Below, piece after piece: positions 7,724 through 15,847 of a DNA stretch of 35,401 bases; positions within the stretch are counted from its first letter, which is position 1, and each line of letters begins with the position of its first letter. The DNA comes from Propionibacterium sp. (GTDB lineage: Bacteria; Actinomycetota; Actinomycetes; Propionibacteriales; Propionibacteriaceae), in assembly GCA_012517965.1 (NCBI GenBank), contig JAAYTZ010000015.1:1-35401 (forward strand). The letters run 5' to 3'. Both the position numbers and the translations under genes were made by a program. The notes below the pieces were generated by a model, which was given only the letters and a program-made list of their open reading frames with translations, did not search any database and had not been told where the DNA came from.

Positions 7724-9093
7724 TGGCCGGCCTGCCCCGCCCCGCGGTCGCCCCGCCCCCCGCCTGGTCCTTCCCGAAGCCGGTCCGGTTCGTGTTGGAC
7801 AACGGCCTGCGGGTGCAGCTCTACCACCTGCCCGGCCAGTACGTGATCTCGGCGGGCATCGCCTTGGACGTCCCCCTGGCAGCCGAGCCCCGCGACCGCG
7901 AGGGCGTCGCCGGACTCGTGGCAGCCACGCTCGACCAGGGCACCCGCAGCCACCCGGGCGCGTCCTTCGCGGACGCCGTCGAGCGTTGCGGCGCGGTCTG
8001 GCAGGCAACCATCCACCACGGCGGCACCCAGGTCTACGTGGACGTCCCGGGCTCCCGGCTCGCCGACGCCCTGCCGCTGCTGGCCGAGGCGCTCCTCGAG
8101 CCCGACCTGCTGGACGCCGACGTCGCGCGCGAACGGGCGATCACCCTGGCCGAGATCGAGCAGCACCTGGCGACGAGCGCCGGGCGGGCCGACCAGGTGT
8201 TGCGGAGCTCCATCGTCGACGCCCGCTACCGGGCCTCCAGGCTGCGCGACGGCGAGCCCGCCACCCTGCGGACGGTGACCGGGGACGACGTCCGGGCCTT
8301 CCACGCCGAACACTACGGCCCTCAGGGCGCCACCTTGGTCCTCGCCGGCGACTTCCCCAGCGACCCCGCCGCCTTGGTCGAGGCCACCTTCGGTGGCTGG
8401 ACGAACCCCGCACAGCGGCCGGCGTCCCACGAGGTCCCCCGGCCCGGACCACGGGAACTGCTGCTGGTGGACCGCCCGGGATCGGTGCAGGCCGACGTGC
8501 GGATGGCCCGCTTCACCATCGACCGGCACGATCCGCGCTGGGCCGACCTGCAGATCGCCGCCTACGCCCTCGGCGGCGCCTTCCTGAGCCGCCTGAACAG
8601 CGTCCTGCGCGAGGAGAAGGGCTACACCTACGGCGTCCACGCCGTCACCGCCCCGCTGCGGTCGAGCGGCTACACGACCGTCTCCGGCTCGTTCCGCAAC
8701 GACGCCGTGGCGGACGCCGTCGCCACCATCCCCGGCCTGCTCGACGTGACCGCCCGGCCGCTCACCCCCCGGGAGGTCGACGACGCCCGCACCTACCTCC
8801 TCGGAGTGCAGCCCCTGCAGTACGCGACGGCCGCCGGGGTCTGCAACGGGGTCATGTCCCTGGTGACCGCGGGGCTGGACCCGGAGTTCGTGGACCGCCT
8901 CCGGGCAGCCTACGAGCGGGTGACGCCGGAGTCGGCCACCAGGGTCACGGCCGAACTGCTGCCGCCCGCCGAGCTCAGCCTGGTCGTGGTCGGGGACTCC
9001 GGCGTGCTGGCCGGCCCCCTCGGCGAGCACGGGTTCGACGTCACCGTCGTCCGCGCCGCCGCGGAGGCTCCGCTCAGCGTCCCATCGCCTTGA
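7723..9093 (+). CDS. M16-family protein lacking the zinc site, partner subunit
   Basis: 456 residues with the M16 fold pattern (VRFVLDNGLRVQLYHLPG near the start, GATLVLAGDF in the middle) but without the HxxEH motif; the equivalent region reads AGLVAATLDQGTRSH. It keeps the REEKGYTYGVHA segment, whose Arg and Tyr help bind substrate in M16 partners such as the mitochondrial processing peptidase alpha subunit. The ATG overlaps the last base of the catalytic gene's TGA (TGATG), with a strong GGAGG-type ribosome-binding site, so the two are translationally coupled. Its last 20 bases overlap the 3' end of the convergent UPF0182 gene. Confidence 0.92.
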   Translation: MAGLPRPAVAPPPAWSFPKPVRFVLDNGLRVQLYHLPGQYVISAGIALDVPLAAEPRDREGVAGLVAATLDQGTRSHPGASFADAVERCGAVWQATIHHGGTQVYVDVPGSRLADALPLLAEALLEPDLLDADVARERAITLAEIEQHLATSAGRADQVLRSSIVDARYRASRLRDGEPATLRTVTGDDVRAFHAEHYGPQGATLVLAGDFPSDPAALVEATFGGWTNPAQRPASHEVPRPGPRELLLVDRPGSVQADVRMARFTIDRHDPRWADLQIAAYALGGAFLSRLNSVLREEKGYTYGVHAVTAPLRSSGYTTVSGSFRNDAVADAVATIPGLLDVTARPLTPREVDDARTYLLGVQPLQYATAAGVCNGVMSLVTAGLDPEFVDRLRAAYERVTPESATRVTAELLPPAELSLVVVGDSGVLAGPLGEHGFDVTVVRAAAEAPLSVPSP

Positions 9094-11983
9094 GCGCCTT
9101 GGCGATCTCGGCCTTGGCCTCGTTGACCTTGGCCTGATAGGTCGCCAGGTCGCCACTGCGCAACGCGGCCTCGGCGTCCGTCATGGCCTGGTTGGCGGCG
9201 GCCAGCGCCGCCGCTGCGGCCGCCTCGTCGACCGGGCCGGTCGGAGCCGGCGCCGTCGGGGCCGGCGTGGGCGCGGTGGGGCTCGGTGACGTCGGGGTCG
9301 TCCCGCCCGGGGTCGGCACCGGCGCGACCGGAGCCTCCCCGGTCTCGGCGCCCGCGTCGCCGGCGAACACGGCGTCCAGGGCCTCCTGCAGGGTCGTGCC
9401 GATCCCGACGTGCGGGCCGAACCGCACCGCCACATAGGTGAGCACCGGGTACGACCCGACGTTGCCGGTCCGCTGGGTGAAGATCGGCTGCACGTAGAGC
9501 AGTCCGCCGCCGACGGGCAGGGTGAGCAGGTTGCCCGAGATGGCCTCGGCCGAGCCCTGACTGGTGTAGTTCCGCAGCGCCTGCGCCACCTTCGCGTCGT
9601 TCATGATCGCGTTGTAGGTCTGCCCGGGACCGTCGATCTGGTGGGTGTCCGACATGCGGAGCACGCGCAGCTGTCCGTAGCCGGGACTGGCGGCGTCCGC
9701 GTTCACGGCGAGGTACGACGCCAGGTTCTGGCGGCCCTTGGGCACGAACACGCTGGTCAGGCTGAACACCGGCTGGGACTCGTTGGGCCAGCGGATGGAC
9801 AGGTAGTACGGAGGCTCCTTGGTGGTGGCGTTGGCCACGGTGGGCTCCGGCGGGATCTCCCAGAGATCCGACTGCTGGTACCAGGCGCCCGGGTCCGTCA
9901 TGTGATAGCGGCCCAGCAGTTGCCGCTGCACCTTGAACAGGTCCTCGGGGTACCTGAGGTGGTCGAGCAGGTCGGGGCTCACCGCGCTCTTGGGCTTGAC
10001 GACCCCCGGGAACGCCGCCGAGTAGGCGCGCAGCAACGGGTCGTTCTCGTCCCAGGCGTACAGGTCGACCGTTCCGTCGTAGGCGTCGACGACGGCCTTG
10101 ACGGAGTTCCGCATGTAGTTGACCTCCTCGGCCACCTGCAGACCGACGCCGCGGGTGAGCGAGTCGGAGGTGGCCCCGGCCAGCGACACGCCCTGGCTGT
10201 TCGGATAGCTGCCGGACACCGTGTAGGTGTCCACGATCCACACCAGCCGTCCGTCCACGACCGCCGGGTAGATGCTGTTGTCGGTCATCAGCCAGGGCGC
10301 CACCTGGCGGATCCGCTGCTCCGGCGTCCGGTCGTACAGGATGCGGGACGCGGAGTTGACGCGATCGGACAGCACGATGTTGATGTCCGAGAATCGCAGC
10401 GCGAACAGGATCCGCATCGCCAGGTTGCCGACGCCGACACCGCCCTTGCCGTCGTAGACGTAGTAGCTCTCGCCTCCGCCCGCGCCGCCACCGGGGGTGT
10501 CGAGCTCGATCGGCGCTTGGCCCTCCTCGCGCCCGACGATCGCGAACTGGGTCGACTCCTGGCCGAAGTAGATGCGGGACTGGGTCTGTGCGATCTGGCC
10601 GATGGGCGGGATGTCCCGGGTGATCCACACGGGCTCGCCGTTGGGCTGGCGGCGGTTCCCGTAGGTCGACACGAACCCGAACCCGTGGGTGTAGACCGTG
10701 TGGAGGTTGTTCCAGTTGCGGTCCGGGATGCCCGCCAGGTTGAGTTCGCGGGCGGCGACCACCACGTCGGTCTCCTTGCCGTCGAGCTTGTACCGGTCGA
10801 CCGCGAGCGTCTCGGGGAAGGTGTAGTACCCGCGAACCTGCTGCAACTGCTCGAAGGTCGTGGCGATCACCGCCGGATCCATCAGCCTGATGCCGGGGAG
10901 GGTCGCGGCGTCCTCCTTCAGTTGCCCGGCGCTGACGTTGGTGATCGCCGGGTACTCCTCGATGGTGACACCATCCAGGCCGAAGGCCTGCCGGGTCGCC
11001 TTGACGTGCTCGGCGATGTAGGGCCGCTCCCGGTCCGGTTCGTTCGGCCTGACCGTGAAGGCCTGGACGATCGCGGGGTAGATCAGCGACAGGATCAGCC
11101 CGGAGACGATCATGAGCACGACCGCCACCATCGGGATGAGGATCCGGTTGACGAAGGCGTTCACGAGGAACAGCGCGGCGACGACGAAGGCGATCACGGC
11201 GATCACCAGCTTGGCCTGCATGCGCGCGTTGTCGTCGGTGTACTTGAGCCCGTCGAAGAGCCCGCCGGGCGACAGCATGAGCCCGTAGCGGTCGAGCAGG
11301 TTCTCGAGGCCGTACACGACGGACGCCAGCGCGGCCAGGACCGACAGGTGCCGGGCCACGGGGGCCGGAGCCGCTCCCGCCGCCCGCGGGCGGCCCGAAG
11401 CGAGGTTGCCGACGGCGAAGTGGATGGCCACGGCGGCCACCAGCCCGAAGATCAGAGCGCTCAGCAACAACGACGACCCCAGCCGCCACACGGGGTACTC
11501 GAGCATGTAGAAGGTCGTGTCGAGGCCGAACGTGCTGTCCGTCACGCCGGAGGGGGTGCGGTTGAGCCAGGCGAGGATCGGCAGCGTCTGGGTGGTGGCC
11601 GACAGGCCCGTCATCGCCCCGAGCACGGCGGCCGGCACGAGCACCACCAAGCGGACGTTGGCCTCGAGCGCGTCGCGGTAACGGTCCAGGATCGCGCTGG
11701 CCCCGCGCCGCCGGGCCGTCGGGCGCAGGCGGTAGGCCAGGTAGATGTTCCCCCCGACCACCAGCGCCATGGCGACGAAGCCGATCGCGAACAGGGCGGC
11801 CTGCGTGCCCAGCTGGGTCCAGAAGACCACGGGGAAGCCGATCGCGTCGTACCACAGCTTGTCGGTGTACACGCGGGAGATCGTCACCGCGGCGAAGGCG
11901 AGCGCGACCAGGACGAGGACCGTCACCAACAGCGGGCTCCGACCCGGTGCTGCGACGGGGCGGGCGAGGCCGGGGATGCTCAT
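9074..11983 (-). CDS. UPF0182 family membrane protein
   Basis: A 969-residue integral membrane protein of the UPF0182 family, well known in actinobacteria but without an assigned reaction. The N-terminal third carries about seven membrane helices (for example residues 19-37, 50-75 and 107-125, and later pairs to about 310). A long extracytoplasmic domain follows, including TRDIPPIGQIAQTQSRIYFG and a Gly-rich loop. The C-terminus has a Pro/Thr/Ala-rich linker and ends in an Ala/Lys/Glu helix (AEAALRSGDLATYQAK). The start at 11983 comes three bases after the stop of the PPA1309-family gene, with GGAG upstream. Its 3' end overlaps the convergent M16 gene by 20 bases. From memory, the mycobacterial counterpart (Rv3193c) lies next to the same PDZ-S16 gene. 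Confidence 0.93.
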   Translation of the reverse strand: MSIPGLARPVAAPGRSPLLVTVLVLVALAFAAVTISRVYTDKLWYDAIGFPVVFWTQLGTQAALFAIGFVAMALVVGGNIYLAYRLRPTARRRGASAILDRYRDALEANVRLVVLVPAAVLGAMTGLSATTQTLPILAWLNRTPSGVTDSTFGLDTTFYMLEYPVWRLGSSLLLSALIFGLVAAVAIHFAVGNLASGRPRAAGAAPAPVARHLSVLAALASVVYGLENLLDRYGLMLSPGGLFDGLKYTDDNARMQAKLVIAVIAFVVAALFLVNAFVNRILIPMVAVVLMIVSGLILSLIYPAIVQAFTVRPNEPDRERPYIAEHVKATRQAFGLDGVTIEEYPAITNVSAGQLKEDAATLPGIRLMDPAVIATTFEQLQQVRGYYTFPETLAVDRYKLDGKETDVVVAARELNLAGIPDRNWNNLHTVYTHGFGFVSTYGNRRQPNGEPVWITRDIPPIGQIAQTQSRIYFGQESTQFAIVGREEGQAPIELDTPGGGAGGGESYYVYDGKGGVGVGNLAMRILFALRFSDINIVLSDRVNSASRILYDRTPEQRIRQVAPWLMTDNSIYPAVVDGRLVWIVDTYTVSGSYPNSQGVSLAGATSDSLTRGVGLQVAEEVNYMRNSVKAVVDAYDGTVDLYAWDENDPLLRAYSAAFPGVVKPKSAVSPDLLDHLRYPEDLFKVQRQLLGRYHMTDPGAWYQQSDLWEIPPEPTVANATTKEPPYYLSIRWPNESQPVFSLTSVFVPKGRQNLASYLAVNADAASPGYGQLRVLRMSDTHQIDGPGQTYNAIMNDAKVAQALRNYTSQGSAEAISGNLLTLPVGGGLLYVQPIFTQRTGNVGSYPVLTYVAVRFGPHVGIGTTLQEALDAVFAGDAGAETGEAPVAPVPTPGGTTPTSPSPTAPTPAPTAPAPTGPVDEAAAAAALAAANQAMTDAEAALRSGDLATYQAKVNEAKAEIAKALKAMGR

Positions 11984-11986
11984 GAT

Positions 11987-12532
11987 TCAGGACTCCAGGG
12001 TTCGGGCGAGGGCGCGGGCGAGACCGGGGACCAGGTCGGCCCCCGACAGCAACGCATCGGGAGCGGACTTGAGGCGGGCCACGCCGTGGGCGGCCCCCGA
12101 TCGCGTGACGGCGACGACGACGCGCACGTCCTGCCGTCGCGGATGGGCGGCGACGAAGTCCGCGGCGGCGTCCGGCTCGTCGGGGATGTGGGGTTCCACC
12201 TCGGGGGGGACGAACACCCGCTCGACGGAGAGCGCGCAGCCCCGCACGGTCTCGGGCCACGCGATCCGCGCCAGGTCCTCGATCAGGTCGCCGCCGGCGT
12301 GGAACTCGTCCTGCTCGACCGCCGAGAGCGCGTCGGCGGACCGGTCGGCGGGCTCGGCCAGGGCGGCCGCGAGCGAGGGTTCCGCGGCGAGGAGCTCCAG
12401 GGTCGGGACCAGGGCGAACAGGCGCGCCGGCTGATCCCAGCCGAGGGCCCCCACGTGCTGCTCGATGTCCCGGCAGACGCGAACCAGGGGGTCTCCCCCG
12501 CCGGCCTCCGCGCGCTCGGCTGCGTCCGTCAT
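11987..12532 (-). CDS. PPA1309-family protein
   Basis: About 181 residues, soluble and acidic, with no membrane segment and no catalytic motif that I can recognise. The pattern (AWPETVRGCALSVERVFVPPEVE, then a DVRVVVAVTRSGAAHGVARLK strand region) and the position between a PDZ-S16 gene and a UPF0182 gene match the actinobacterial family named after Cutibacterium locus PPA1309. Function is unknown. I prefer the ATG at 12532, which gives a 4-base ATGA overlap with the preceding gene and a seven-base gap from GAAGG; an ATG two codons earlier (12538) is possible. The three-gene order suggests an operon of membrane or envelope proteins. Confidence 0.85.
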   Translation of the reverse strand: MTDAAERAEAGGGDPLVRVCRDIEQHVGALGWDQPARLFALVPTLELLAAEPSLAAALAEPADRSADALSAVEQDEFHAGGDLIEDLARIAWPETVRGCALSVERVFVPPEVEPHIPDEPDAAADFVAAHPRRQDVRVVVAVTRSGAAHGVARLKSAPDALLSGADLVPGLARALARTLES

Positions 12533-13593
12533 GGGCATCCCTTCACCGACTTCTCCCGGGCGGGGTCGGCGAGCGCCTCGAGCGCCGACACCGTCTCGGC
12601 CAACGTACCCACCGCCACCAAGCGCAGGCCGGGCTGCTCACCGGCCAGGTCGACACAGTTGGCCCGCGGAACGATGAACACGGACGCCCCGGCCTGCCGG
12701 GCACCGGCGACCCGTTCCCGGACCCCCCGCACGCGGCCGACGGTGCCGTTGGCGTCGATGGTGCCCGTCCCGGAGACCACCCGGTCGTCCAGCAACTGGA
12801 CCGCCGTCACCCGGTCGTAGACCGCCAGGGCGAGCATCAGGCCCGCGCTCGACCCGGCCGTGTCGGGCGCGAGGGCGAACGACACCTGGGGCGCGTAGAC
12901 GTAGCCCTGCGTGAAGCTCACCCCAGCCACCGGCAAGTCGGGCCTGGACTTCGAGCCGACGGTGACGACGGCGACGTCCTGCCGGACACCGTCCCGCTGG
13001 AGCGAGAACACCACCTCGTCGCCCACCCGCCCGGAGGCGACGGCCTGGGCGGCGTCCTGCGCCGTCTGGACGGTGACCGGCATGGCGTCGCCGTTGCGGA
13101 TGGCCACCACGATGTCGCCCACCCGGAGCCTGCCGGCCGCGGGGCCGGTGGCGTTCACGCTCAGGACGACCGGCACGGGGTCGACCCGGAGCCCGGCCGT
13201 GCGCAGGGCCGCGGCCGTGGCGTCCCGCTGGGCCATCTCGAACTGGGCGATCCTCTCGTCGCGGATCTCCTCCGCCGTGGACCCCGCCGGGTAGACCGCC
13301 GCGGCGGGGACGACCTCCCGATCGGGCGCCCAGTAGGCGTGCAACGCCTCCAGCAGCGACACCTGGCCGTCCGGCGGGGTCTGCGCCAGCGTGGTGAGCA
13401 GCAGCCGGCCCGACGCGGGGTAGGTCGTCACGTTGGTGACGTTCACCAAGGACGAGCCCTCGTCGTCGGACAGGAGGTCGACCACCGGACCGGGCGCCCA
13501 CACCACGAACGGCACGGGCGTCAGGGTCGCGACCAGGGCACAGGCGACGAAGCAGAAGGCGGACACCACCGCCGTCCACGTCTGCCGCGTCAT
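12529..13593 (-). CDS. PDZ and Lon-type (S16) domain membrane protein, YlbL-like, catalytic Lys replaced by Arg
   Basis: 354 residues: one N-terminal membrane segment (about 8-30), a PDZ domain (about 140-205) that would bind substrate C-termini, and a Lon-type peptidase domain (about 225-345) facing outside. The nucleophile motif GSSAG is present, with Ser249 as the expected catalytic serine. The second half of the Ser-Lys dyad should lie in the GTGTID...G.VG..GG....K region. Here the residue aligned with E. coli Lon Lys722 is Arg294 (GVRER; the codon is CGG). The enzyme may therefore be inactive or altered. The start ATG at 13593 has a GAAGGGGG ribosome-binding site, and a TAGGAT -10 box lies about 20 bases upstream. 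It leads the operon with the PPA1309-family and UPF0182 genes. Confidence 0.9.
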   Translation of the reverse strand: MTRQTWTAVVSAFCFVACALVATLTPVPFVVWAPGPVVDLLSDDEGSSLVNVTNVTTYPASGRLLLTTLAQTPPDGQVSLLEALHAYWAPDREVVPAAAVYPAGSTAEEIRDERIAQFEMAQRDATAAALRTAGLRVDPVPVVLSVNATGPAAGRLRVGDIVVAIRNGDAMPVTVQTAQDAAQAVASGRVGDEVVFSLQRDGVRQDVAVVTVGSKSRPDLPVAGVSFTQGYVYAPQVSFALAPDTAGSSAGLMLALAVYDRVTAVQLLDDRVVSGTGTIDANGTVGRVRGVRERVAGARQAGASVFIVPRANCVDLAGEQPGLRLVAVGTLAETVSALEALADPAREKSVKGCP

Positions 13594-13614
13594 GAAGCCC
13601 CCTTCGCTGGACCG

Positions 13615-13620
13615 ATCCTA
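13615..13620 (-). promoter_or_regulatory. -10 box of the PDZ-S16 operon
   Basis: Read on the minus strand, TAGGAT fits the actinobacterial TAnnnT -10 consensus and lies 22 bases before the ATG at 13593, leaving room for a short leader with the GAAGGGGG site. No clear -35 is visible. Confidence 0.5.
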
Positions 13621-13673
13621 GTGGGCTGCTCGGACGGTCCCGGACGTGGCCCGGCGTGCTTGGCGCGGTGCGC

Positions 13674-13679
13674 GACAAT
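13674..13679 (+). promoter_or_regulatory. -10-like box of the Zincin_2-family gene
   Basis: GACAAT sits 27 bases before the ATG at 13707, with the AAGGAG ribosome-binding site (13696-13701) between them. The 113-base gap thus carries divergent promoters for this gene and the PDZ-S16 operon. No -35 stands out. Confidence 0.4.
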
Positions 13680-13706
13680 GGAGACCCACGACACGAAGGA
13701 GACCCC

Positions 13707-15074
13707 ATGGCGTCCGACCGGGACCCGTTCGACGACACGGACCGTCCGGGTGAGGAGCCGAACCCGCTGGCCGAGTTCATGGCCCAGTTCGGCATCCGAC
13801 CCGGCGCGGACGGCAGCGTGGACCTCAACGAACTCATGGGCAAGCTGCAGCAGGTCATGGGCCAGCTCAGCTCGCAGCTGGGCGGCTTCGGCGGCGAGGG
13901 CCTGAACTGGGCGTTCGTCAAGGACGTCGCCCGCAAGGTCACCGCGGCGCAGGGCGCCGACCCGTCGCCCACCGCGGCCGATCAGCGGGCGATCCGCGAC
14001 GCGGTGGGTCTCGCCGACCTGTGGCTCGACCAGCAGATCTCGTTCGGACGCCTCGCCACCACCCCCGCCGCGTGGAGCCGGGCCGAGTGGGTCGAGAACA
14101 CCTTCGACGTCTGGCGCACCCTGGTCTCGCCCGTGGCCACCTCGCTCGGGGCCGCGATCACCGGCCTCCTCGGCAAGCAGAGCGCGGAGCTCGGTGGCCT
14201 GCAGCCGATGATGGAGCCCATGATGCGGGCCGCGTCCTCGGGGATGCTGTCCGCCCAGGTCGGCCAGGCGCTCGGGCTGCTGTCCACCGACGTTCTGAGC
14301 GCGTGCGACATGGCCCTCCCGATGACCGCCAAGCCGGTCGTCGCCCTCCTGCCCGGCAACGTGGCGCGCTTCGGCGAGGGCCTCGAACAGCCGGACGCCG
14401 ACGTGCGGCTGTATCTCGCGCTGCGCGAGACCGCCCGCCAGCGGCTGTTCGCGCACGTCGCCTGGCTCGGCCCACAACTCCTGGCGCTGGTGGAGCACTA
14501 CGCGCGGGGCATCACCATCGACGCCACGGCGATCGAGGAGGCGATGGAGTCCCAGCTCTCCGGCCAGGTCTCCCCCGCCGACCTCGAGCGGCTGGGCGAG
14601 ACGCTCTCGGGCACGCTGTTCGAACCCGTCCAAACGCCCGAACAGGCCGAGATCATGGCGCGCCTGGAGACGCTGGTGGCGTTGGTGGAGGGGTGGGTGG
14701 ACGACGTCGTCGGCGTCACCACCGCCAGCCTCATGCCGGGGGCGCCCGCCCTGCTGGAGAGCGTCCGGCGCCGCCGCGCGGTGGGTGGGCCGACCGAGAC
14801 AGCGCTGAAGCAACTGCTCAACCTGGAACTGCGGCCGCGCCGGGTGCGGGACGCCGCGAACCTGTGGGCCGCGCTCCGCACCGCTCGCGGCGCCGAGGCG
14901 CGCGACGCGGCGTGGGCGCACCCCGACCTCGTGCCGGCGGTGGCCGACCTGGACGATCCGCTGGGCTACGTCGAGCGGGGACGCCCCGCGGCGTCCCCCG
15001 CCTCACCGGAACTCGGCGACCTGGACGCCGACCTGGCCCGGCTGCTGGAGGAGGAGCGCGGCTCCGGCGATTGA
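13707..15074 (+). CDS. Zincin_2 (DUF2342) family protein with a degenerate zinc motif
   Basis: 455 residues, usual length for the actinobacterial zinc-dependent metalloprotease-like family, whose mycobacterial member (Rv3195, from memory) also lies beside the PDZ-S16 gene. An acidic N-terminus (NPLAEFMAQFGIRPGADG) is followed by an all-helical body. The position of the zinc helix reads LRETARQRLF (Arg240-Glu241-Thr-Ala-Arg244), so both metal-binding histidines expected of HExxH are missing. I recall relatives with REAAHQRLF, which retain one. Catalysis by zinc therefore seems doubtful. The start has AAGGAG five bases upstream. The last 109 bases overlap the 3' end of the opposite-strand metallopeptidase gene. 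Confidence 0.85.
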   Translation: MASDRDPFDDTDRPGEEPNPLAEFMAQFGIRPGADGSVDLNELMGKLQQVMGQLSSQLGGFGGEGLNWAFVKDVARKVTAAQGADPSPTAADQRAIRDAVGLADLWLDQQISFGRLATTPAAWSRAEWVENTFDVWRTLVSPVATSLGAAITGLLGKQSAELGGLQPMMEPMMRAASSGMLSAQVGQALGLLSTDVLSACDMALPMTAKPVVALLPGNVARFGEGLEQPDADVRLYLALRETARQRLFAHVAWLGPQLLALVEHYARGITIDATAIEEAMESQLSGQVSPADLERLGETLSGTLFEPVQTPEQAEIMARLETLVALVEGWVDDVVGVTTASLMPGAPALLESVRRRRAVGGPTETALKQLLNLELRPRRVRDAANLWAALRTARGAEARDAAWAHPDLVPAVADLDDPLGYVERGRPAASPASPELGDLDADLARLLEEERGSGD

Positions 15075-15628
15075 GCCGCCGCCCCCATGGTGCGGGCGAA
15101 CTCGTAGCCCTCGAGGAACGCCTGGGCACGGGCGGCGTCCGGGTAGCACCCCAGCAGGGCATGGAAGGCCGGCGAGTGCTCCGGCTCGATCAGGTGGGCG
15201 GCCTCGTGGAGCAGGACGTAGTCCACGACCCAGCCCGGCATGGCGCGGAGCCGGTCGCTGATGCGCAACTCGGCCGTGCCCGGGGTGCACGAGCCCCAGC
15301 GGTGGTGCTGGTTCGCCACCCAGCGGGCGCCCAGCGCGGGCACCTCCCCGCCCACCTGGGGCTGCAGGTGGGCGCGGTAGAGGGCGCGCACGCGCTCGCT
15401 GAGGTCGGCCTCCCCCCGTGGGGCACCCCGAGCAGCCTCCCGCGCCAGGAACCGCTCGACCAGCGGGGGCACCAGCTCCCGGCGCTGTCGCGCCGACAGG
15501 GTCGCGGGCACCACCACCACCAGGCGGCCCGCCTCCCGGAACGCCGTCAACGTGCGCCGGCGTCGCGCCGACACCCGGATCTCGTACGGTTCTGCCACGT
15601 CACCCACCCTAGACACCGCCACCGACAT
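14966..15628 (-). CDS. YgjP-like (DUF45/M48-related) metallopeptidase
   Basis: 220 residues. The zinc motif HEAAH lies at residues 141-145, with a probable third ligand His151 (HEAAHLIEPEHSPAF). The WGSC motif (111-114), which is conserved in YgjP/DUF45 proteins, precedes it. The N-terminus EIRVSARRRRTLTAFREAGRLVVVVP is also characteristic. From about residue 180 the protein continues in a Ser/Arg-rich tail (SPEPRSSSSS and onward) that is the antisense of the Zincin_2-family gene end and is probably not part of the fold. The start ATG at 15628 has GGAG about seven bases upstream. Substrate is unknown. Confidence 0.88.
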   Translation of the reverse strand: MSVAVSRVGDVAEPYEIRVSARRRRTLTAFREAGRLVVVVPATLSARQRRELVPPLVERFLAREAARGAPRGEADLSERVRALYRAHLQPQVGGEVPALGARWVANQHHRWGSCTPGTAELRISDRLRAMPGWVVDYVLLHEAAHLIEPEHSPAFHALLGCYPDAARAQAFLEGYEFARTMGAAAQSPEPRSSSSSRARSASRSPSSGEAGDAAGRPRST

Positions 15629-15639
15629 AGCCGCTCCGG

Positions 15640-15668
15640 TTGACCCGGCCGGCGCGCGGTTGTACGTT
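15640..15668 (+). promoter_or_regulatory. Consensus-like promoter upstream of a long hairpin
   Basis: TTGACC (15640-15645) and TACGTT (15663-15668) are separated by exactly 17 bases on the plus strand, the best -35/-10 pair I found in the window apart from the tRNA promoter. The predicted transcript would begin near 15675, just before the hairpin at 15678-15741. It begins 12 bases upstream of the divergent metallopeptidase start, so it may also affect that gene. A weak minus-strand -10 (TACAAC, 15664-15659) overlaps it. Confidence 0.55.
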
Positions 15669-15674
15669 CTTCCT

Positions 15675-15745
15675 CCGAGGCCCCCGACCGTGTCGCGCCG
15701 CCTGCAGGGGAAGGCAAGCGGCCCGCGACACGCGGGGGCCTTGTC
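15675..15745 (+). ncRNA. Candidate small structured RNA or leader hairpin
   Basis: Bases 15678-15697 pair with 15724-15741 (two 9-bp helices interrupted by a 2-base bulge). Inside, 15698-15705 pairs with 15714-15721 apart from one C-A mismatch, leaving the 8-base loop AGGGGAAG. The right arm ends in GGGGGCC followed by TTGT, so it could also terminate the RNA. With a promoter placed to start at about 15675 and no open reading frame, a small RNA of about 70 bases is possible. Alternatives are a leader of the downstream zinc-ribbon gene, or, read on the other strand, a terminator that stops uvrD2 transcripts before the metallopeptidase gene. I do not recognise it as a known RNA family. Confidence 0.4.
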
Positions 15746-15778
15746 CGTGCCCGGAGCGGCCCAGGCAGTGCCGTGGTC

Positions 15779-15784
15779 TAGAGT
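15779..15784 (+). promoter_or_regulatory. -10 box of the zinc-ribbon protein gene
   Basis: TAGAGT fits the TAnnnT consensus and is the same hexamer found before the DUF3107 gene at 33595. It would give a leader of about 57 bases before the GTG at 15848. No -35 is apparent. Confidence 0.45.
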
Positions 15785-15847
15785 GTGGCCCCGAACGCGC
15801 CCGGCACGCCCGTGTCCGGGGTCCAGCCGACCAACAGGAGGACCATC

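Noticed and set aside
9410-12820. 1136-codon open frame on the plus strand opposite the UPF0182 gene
   Set aside because: The composition is His/Val/Arg/Gly-rich antisense, with no domain; the opposite strand encodes a recognisable membrane protein.
15678-15741. Hairpin compared with signal-recognition-particle RNA, 6C RNA and RNase P RNA
   Set aside because: The loop AGGGGAAG recalls a tetraloop region, but the conserved core sequences of these RNAs are absent and the C-runs are paired rather than in loops.
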